Positions 62,104-64,000 of a DNA stretch of 64,000 bases are shown in pieces (position 1 is the first letter of the stretch; the number at the start of each line of letters is the position of its first letter). Both the position numbers and the translations under genes were made by a program. The DNA is taken from NCBI RefSeq assembly GCF_017352375.1, contig NZ_JAFEVR010000012.1:1-64000 (forward strand). The letters are read 5' to 3'. This DNA comes from Mycolicibacterium sp. S2-37. GTDB taxonomy: Bacteria; Actinomycetota; Actinomycetes; Mycobacteriales; Mycobacteriaceae. Under the pieces are notes generated by a model. That model did not search any database. It saw only the letters and a program-made list of their open reading frames with translations, and was not told the origin of the DNA.

Positions 62104-62526
62104 TCAAGCCAACAGCGGCGTCAGCACCGAGCGCAGGTCAGCCGATGTCGGGACCCCGGAGGTGCGGTAGCGCGGCCGTCCGTCCGCATCGAACACGATC
62201 GTGGTGGGTAGCGACAACACCGAAAGTCGCCGCGCCGCTTCCGGGTTGGCATCCATGTCGATCTCGACGTGCGACACCCGGGGCATTTCCTTGCACACCT
62301 GGTCGACCACCCGACGCACGGCGCCGCAAGGTCCGCACCACACTGCGCTGAAGTGCAGGATCGTCGGCCCGGTGTCGGACAGTCCGAGGCCGGAGGTGTC
62401 GACGTTCGCCGCGGCGGCCTCTGCTCGAAGCAGGCCCGACCGCAGGCTGACCAGCCGCCCGACCACGAACGCGACGCCGAAGACCGCGATCAGCACGGCG
62501 ATCACCACGATCCACTGCGAGCTCAC
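62104..62526 (-). CDS. thiX: Membrane-anchored thioredoxin-like protein ThiX
   Basis: A 140-residue protein: one N-terminal TM (residues about 5-25, QWIVVIAVLIAVFGVAFVVG) and a thioredoxin domain with the redox pair in AVWCGPCGAVR and the cis-Pro in LPTTIVF. It faces the cytoplasm or periplasm depending on topology; most such proteins are exported reductants. It overlaps lmeA as ATGA; the poly-Cys leader promoter lies within or just after it. Confidence 0.92.
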   Translation of the reverse strand: MSSQWIVVIAVLIAVFGVAFVVGRLVSLRSGLLRAEAAAANVDTSGLGLSDTGPTILHFSAVWCGPCGAVRRVVDQVCKEMPRVSHVEIDMDANPEAARRLSVLSLPTTIVFDADGRPRYRTSGVPTSADLRSVLTPLLA

Positions 62527-63338
62527 TGCTGCCGGAACCCGTCGAGCGAAATGGTCATGTCCTCCGAGATTCCCTCGATGATGACGTCCGAACCGCGCAC
62601 CCCCTGTGCAGTCGGGGCAACGCCGAACGGGAGCTTCATCCCGGGCATGGTGGTGCTGAACTCCTCGAGCACGGCGGCGAGCTTGTCCTCCGGGACGTCG
62701 GTGTCGGCGGTGCCGGCGCCGGTCAGGACGCCGGTGGCGGTCATGACGAGCGTGGTCTGGTCCGGACCCGCGACATCGAGGTCGACGGCGACGGTCACCC
62801 GTTCGTCGAATCCCGCGGCCGCCGGGGTGCCGGTGAACATGACGCCCCTGTTGCCGGAGATACCGGATTCGGTGGTTCCGCCGGTGGCGTCGTTGCTCTC
62901 CGGCGCGGGCGCCTCGACGAGGAGGTCGGTGATGCCCATGAAGCGCCCGACGTGGGTGGAGTCCACGATGATCCGGCTCTCCACCTTGCCGACAGGCAGG
63001 GCGGCGCCGGGCCGTACCAGCCAGGACGACTCCGTCAGGTCGACCGAATGCAGCGTCGCCTCCAGTGAGGCCTTGCCGACGATCGGGTGAGCTACACCAC
63101 TGGCGCGGATCTCCATCTCCCCGTAGTCATGGCCGCGGGCCTGGGGGATGAACGGGAAGCCGATGATGCCGACCCAGGGGTCGAAGCTCAGGTGCGCGAT
63201 CTGGCGTAGGGCCCGTGACCAGCGGTATTCGGCGTAGATCGCGGCGCCGAAGTCCGTTCCGACCGCGCCGACGATCACCGCGGTGATCGCCGCAGCGAAT
63301 CCGATCATGACCTTGCGCACCGCCACATTCTTGCCCAC
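62523..63338 (-). CDS. lmeA: LmeA-like lipomannan elongation factor (DUF2993)
   Basis: A 271-residue protein with an N-terminal membrane anchor (MIGFAAAITAVIVGAVGTDF, residues about 10-30) and a DUF2993 periplasmic domain with ligand-binding sandwich (GGTTESGISGNRGVMFTGTP; KLPFGVAPTAQGVRGSDVII). LmeA in M. smegmatis supports mannan chain elongation of lipomannan by stabilising the mannosyltransferase MptA, and Rv0817c is the M. tuberculosis counterpart. GTG start at 63336-63338; it is divergent from glnR. Confidence 0.9.
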   Translation of the reverse strand: MGKNVAVRKVMIGFAAAITAVIVGAVGTDFGAAIYAEYRWSRALRQIAHLSFDPWVGIIGFPFIPQARGHDYGEMEIRASGVAHPIVGKASLEATLHSVDLTESSWLVRPGAALPVGKVESRIIVDSTHVGRFMGITDLLVEAPAPESNDATGGTTESGISGNRGVMFTGTPAAAGFDERVTVAVDLDVAGPDQTTLVMTATGVLTGAGTADTDVPEDKLAAVLEEFSTTMPGMKLPFGVAPTAQGVRGSDVIIEGISEDMTISLDGFRQQ

Positions 63339-63492
63339 CAGCGCCCGGGCGCCTCGCTCGAGCGGCTGATCTGCGGGTGGCGCGCTATCGTTAGCACACC
63401 AACGGCCGGTAACGGCCGCATGTCAGGCATGAATCTGGGAGATCACCGAGACATCGACGTCGGGTCGACGACCCCGGACCGCTGGAGGGCCT

Positions 63493-64000
63493 GTGGACCT
63501 GCTCCTGTTGACCGTCGACCCGCATCCCGAGTCGGTTCTGCCGTCGCTGGCGCTGCTCGCGCACAACGTGCGTGCCGCACCGACCGAGGTGTCGTCCCTG
63601 CTCGAGACCGGCTCTGCCGACGTCGCCATCGTCGACGCCCGCACCGACCTCGCTGCCGCGCGCGGATTGTGCCGTCTGCTCGGCACGACCGGCACCTCTG
63701 TACCCGTGGTGGCCGTGGTCAACGAGGGCGGACTGGTCGCGGTGAACCACGAGTGGGGCCTCGACGAGATCCTGCTGCCCGGTACCGGACCTGCCGAGAT
63801 CGACGCCCGCCTGCGCCTGCTGGTCGGGCGGCGGGGCGGCGTCGCCAATCAGGAGAACGTCGGCAAGATCAACCTCGGCGAGTTGGTGATCGACGAGGGC
63901 ACCTACACCGCGCGGCTGCGCGGAAAGCCGCTCGATCTGACCTACAAGGAGTTCGAGCTGCTGAAGTACCTCGCGCAGCACGCTGGGCGGGTGTTCACCC
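63493..64000 (+). CDS. glnR: Nitrogen response regulator GlnR, cut by window end
   Basis: 169 full codons are visible. VDLLLLTVDPHPESVLPSLA begins an atypical receiver domain (Asp in VAIVDARTD), and LRGKPLDLTYKEFELLKYLA opens the OmpR-type winged helix with RVFT following. Position after lmeA equals Rv0818, the GlnR of mycobacteria that governs ammonium uptake and assimilation genes. GTG 63493 is preceded by GGAGGG. It runs off the end, so the last third is missing. Confidence 0.93.
   Translation, partial: MDLLLLTVDPHPESVLPSLALLAHNVRAAPTEVSSLLETGSADVAIVDARTDLAAARGLCRLLGTTGTSVPVVAVVNEGGLVAVNHEWGLDEILLPGTGPAEIDARLRLLVGRRGGVANQENVGKINLGELVIDEGTYTARLRGKPLDLTYKEFELLKYLAQHAGRVFT

Overview
The window is GC-rich mycobacterial chromosome, most likely from a fast-growing non-tuberculous Mycobacterium (Mycolicibacterium type). 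From memory, its gene order follows M. tuberculosis from about Rv0760c to Rv0818 (cyp51, cyp123, aldA, purD, purB, cyp126, purC, ptrB, purS-purQ, encapsulin-DyP, purL, purF, purM, sseC2-cysA2, thiX, lmeA, glnR). That synteny is the main basis for many names. GTG starts, 4-nt stop/start overlaps and leaderless promoters (TA-rich -10 box placed 6-8 nt before the start codon) are common, as expected for the genus.

Layout. (1) 1-14.2 kb: redox and sterol/lipid-type metabolism. A minus-strand operon carries TetR, cyp123, an SDR, cyp51, a ferredoxin, an NTF2-like gene, adhB, an Rv0760c-like gene and a second SDR. A divergent plus operon carries aldA, an SDR, a 3-hydroxyisobutyrate dehydrogenase-like gene, a carboxymuconolactone decarboxylase-like gene and an unknown. 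Two near-identical palindromes flank the divergent promoters. (2) 14.2-26.9 kb: a CYP125-family P450 with its TetR, purD, an esterase/TetR pair, a permease, a RelZ-type fusion (RNase H-like DUF429 plus RelA/SpoT synthetase), purB, cyp126 and three coupled accessory genes. (3) 26.9-37.1 kb: purC, oligopeptidase B, several small enzymes, purS-purQ, and a TetR facing a flavin-dependent ketosteroid dehydrogenase-like gene across a long palindrome. (4) 37.1-43.1 kb: the most unusual stretch. A decayed encapsulin fragment and an intact encapsulin-DyP operon bracket a four-gene module: an EspC-like small protein, a WXG-type multidomain protein with a glycine-rich hydrophobic C-terminus, a four-TM protein and a lipoprotein. 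It resembles a type VII-secreted effector with its accessory/immunity genes. (5) 43.1-57.8 kb: pepC, a glyoxalase-like gene, an antiporter, purL, purF, purM, ygfZ and pabC, with several membrane or hypothetical genes. (6) 57.8-64 kb: a candidate leader-peptide/small-RNA locus, a lipoprotein substrate-binding protein, a nitrobindin-like gene, and a sulfur operon (DUF4395, cysA2, sseC2) preceded by a leaderless poly-cysteine leader ORF, then thiX, lmeA and the start of glnR.

Eight de novo purine genes (purD, B, C, S, Q, L, F, M) are scattered among accessory genes, and most of their transcription units look leaderless. Five TetR genes lie next to perfect or near-perfect inverted repeats, which makes this window useful for assigning regulator-operator pairs. 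I saw no rRNA, tRNA, CRISPR array or insertion sequence.
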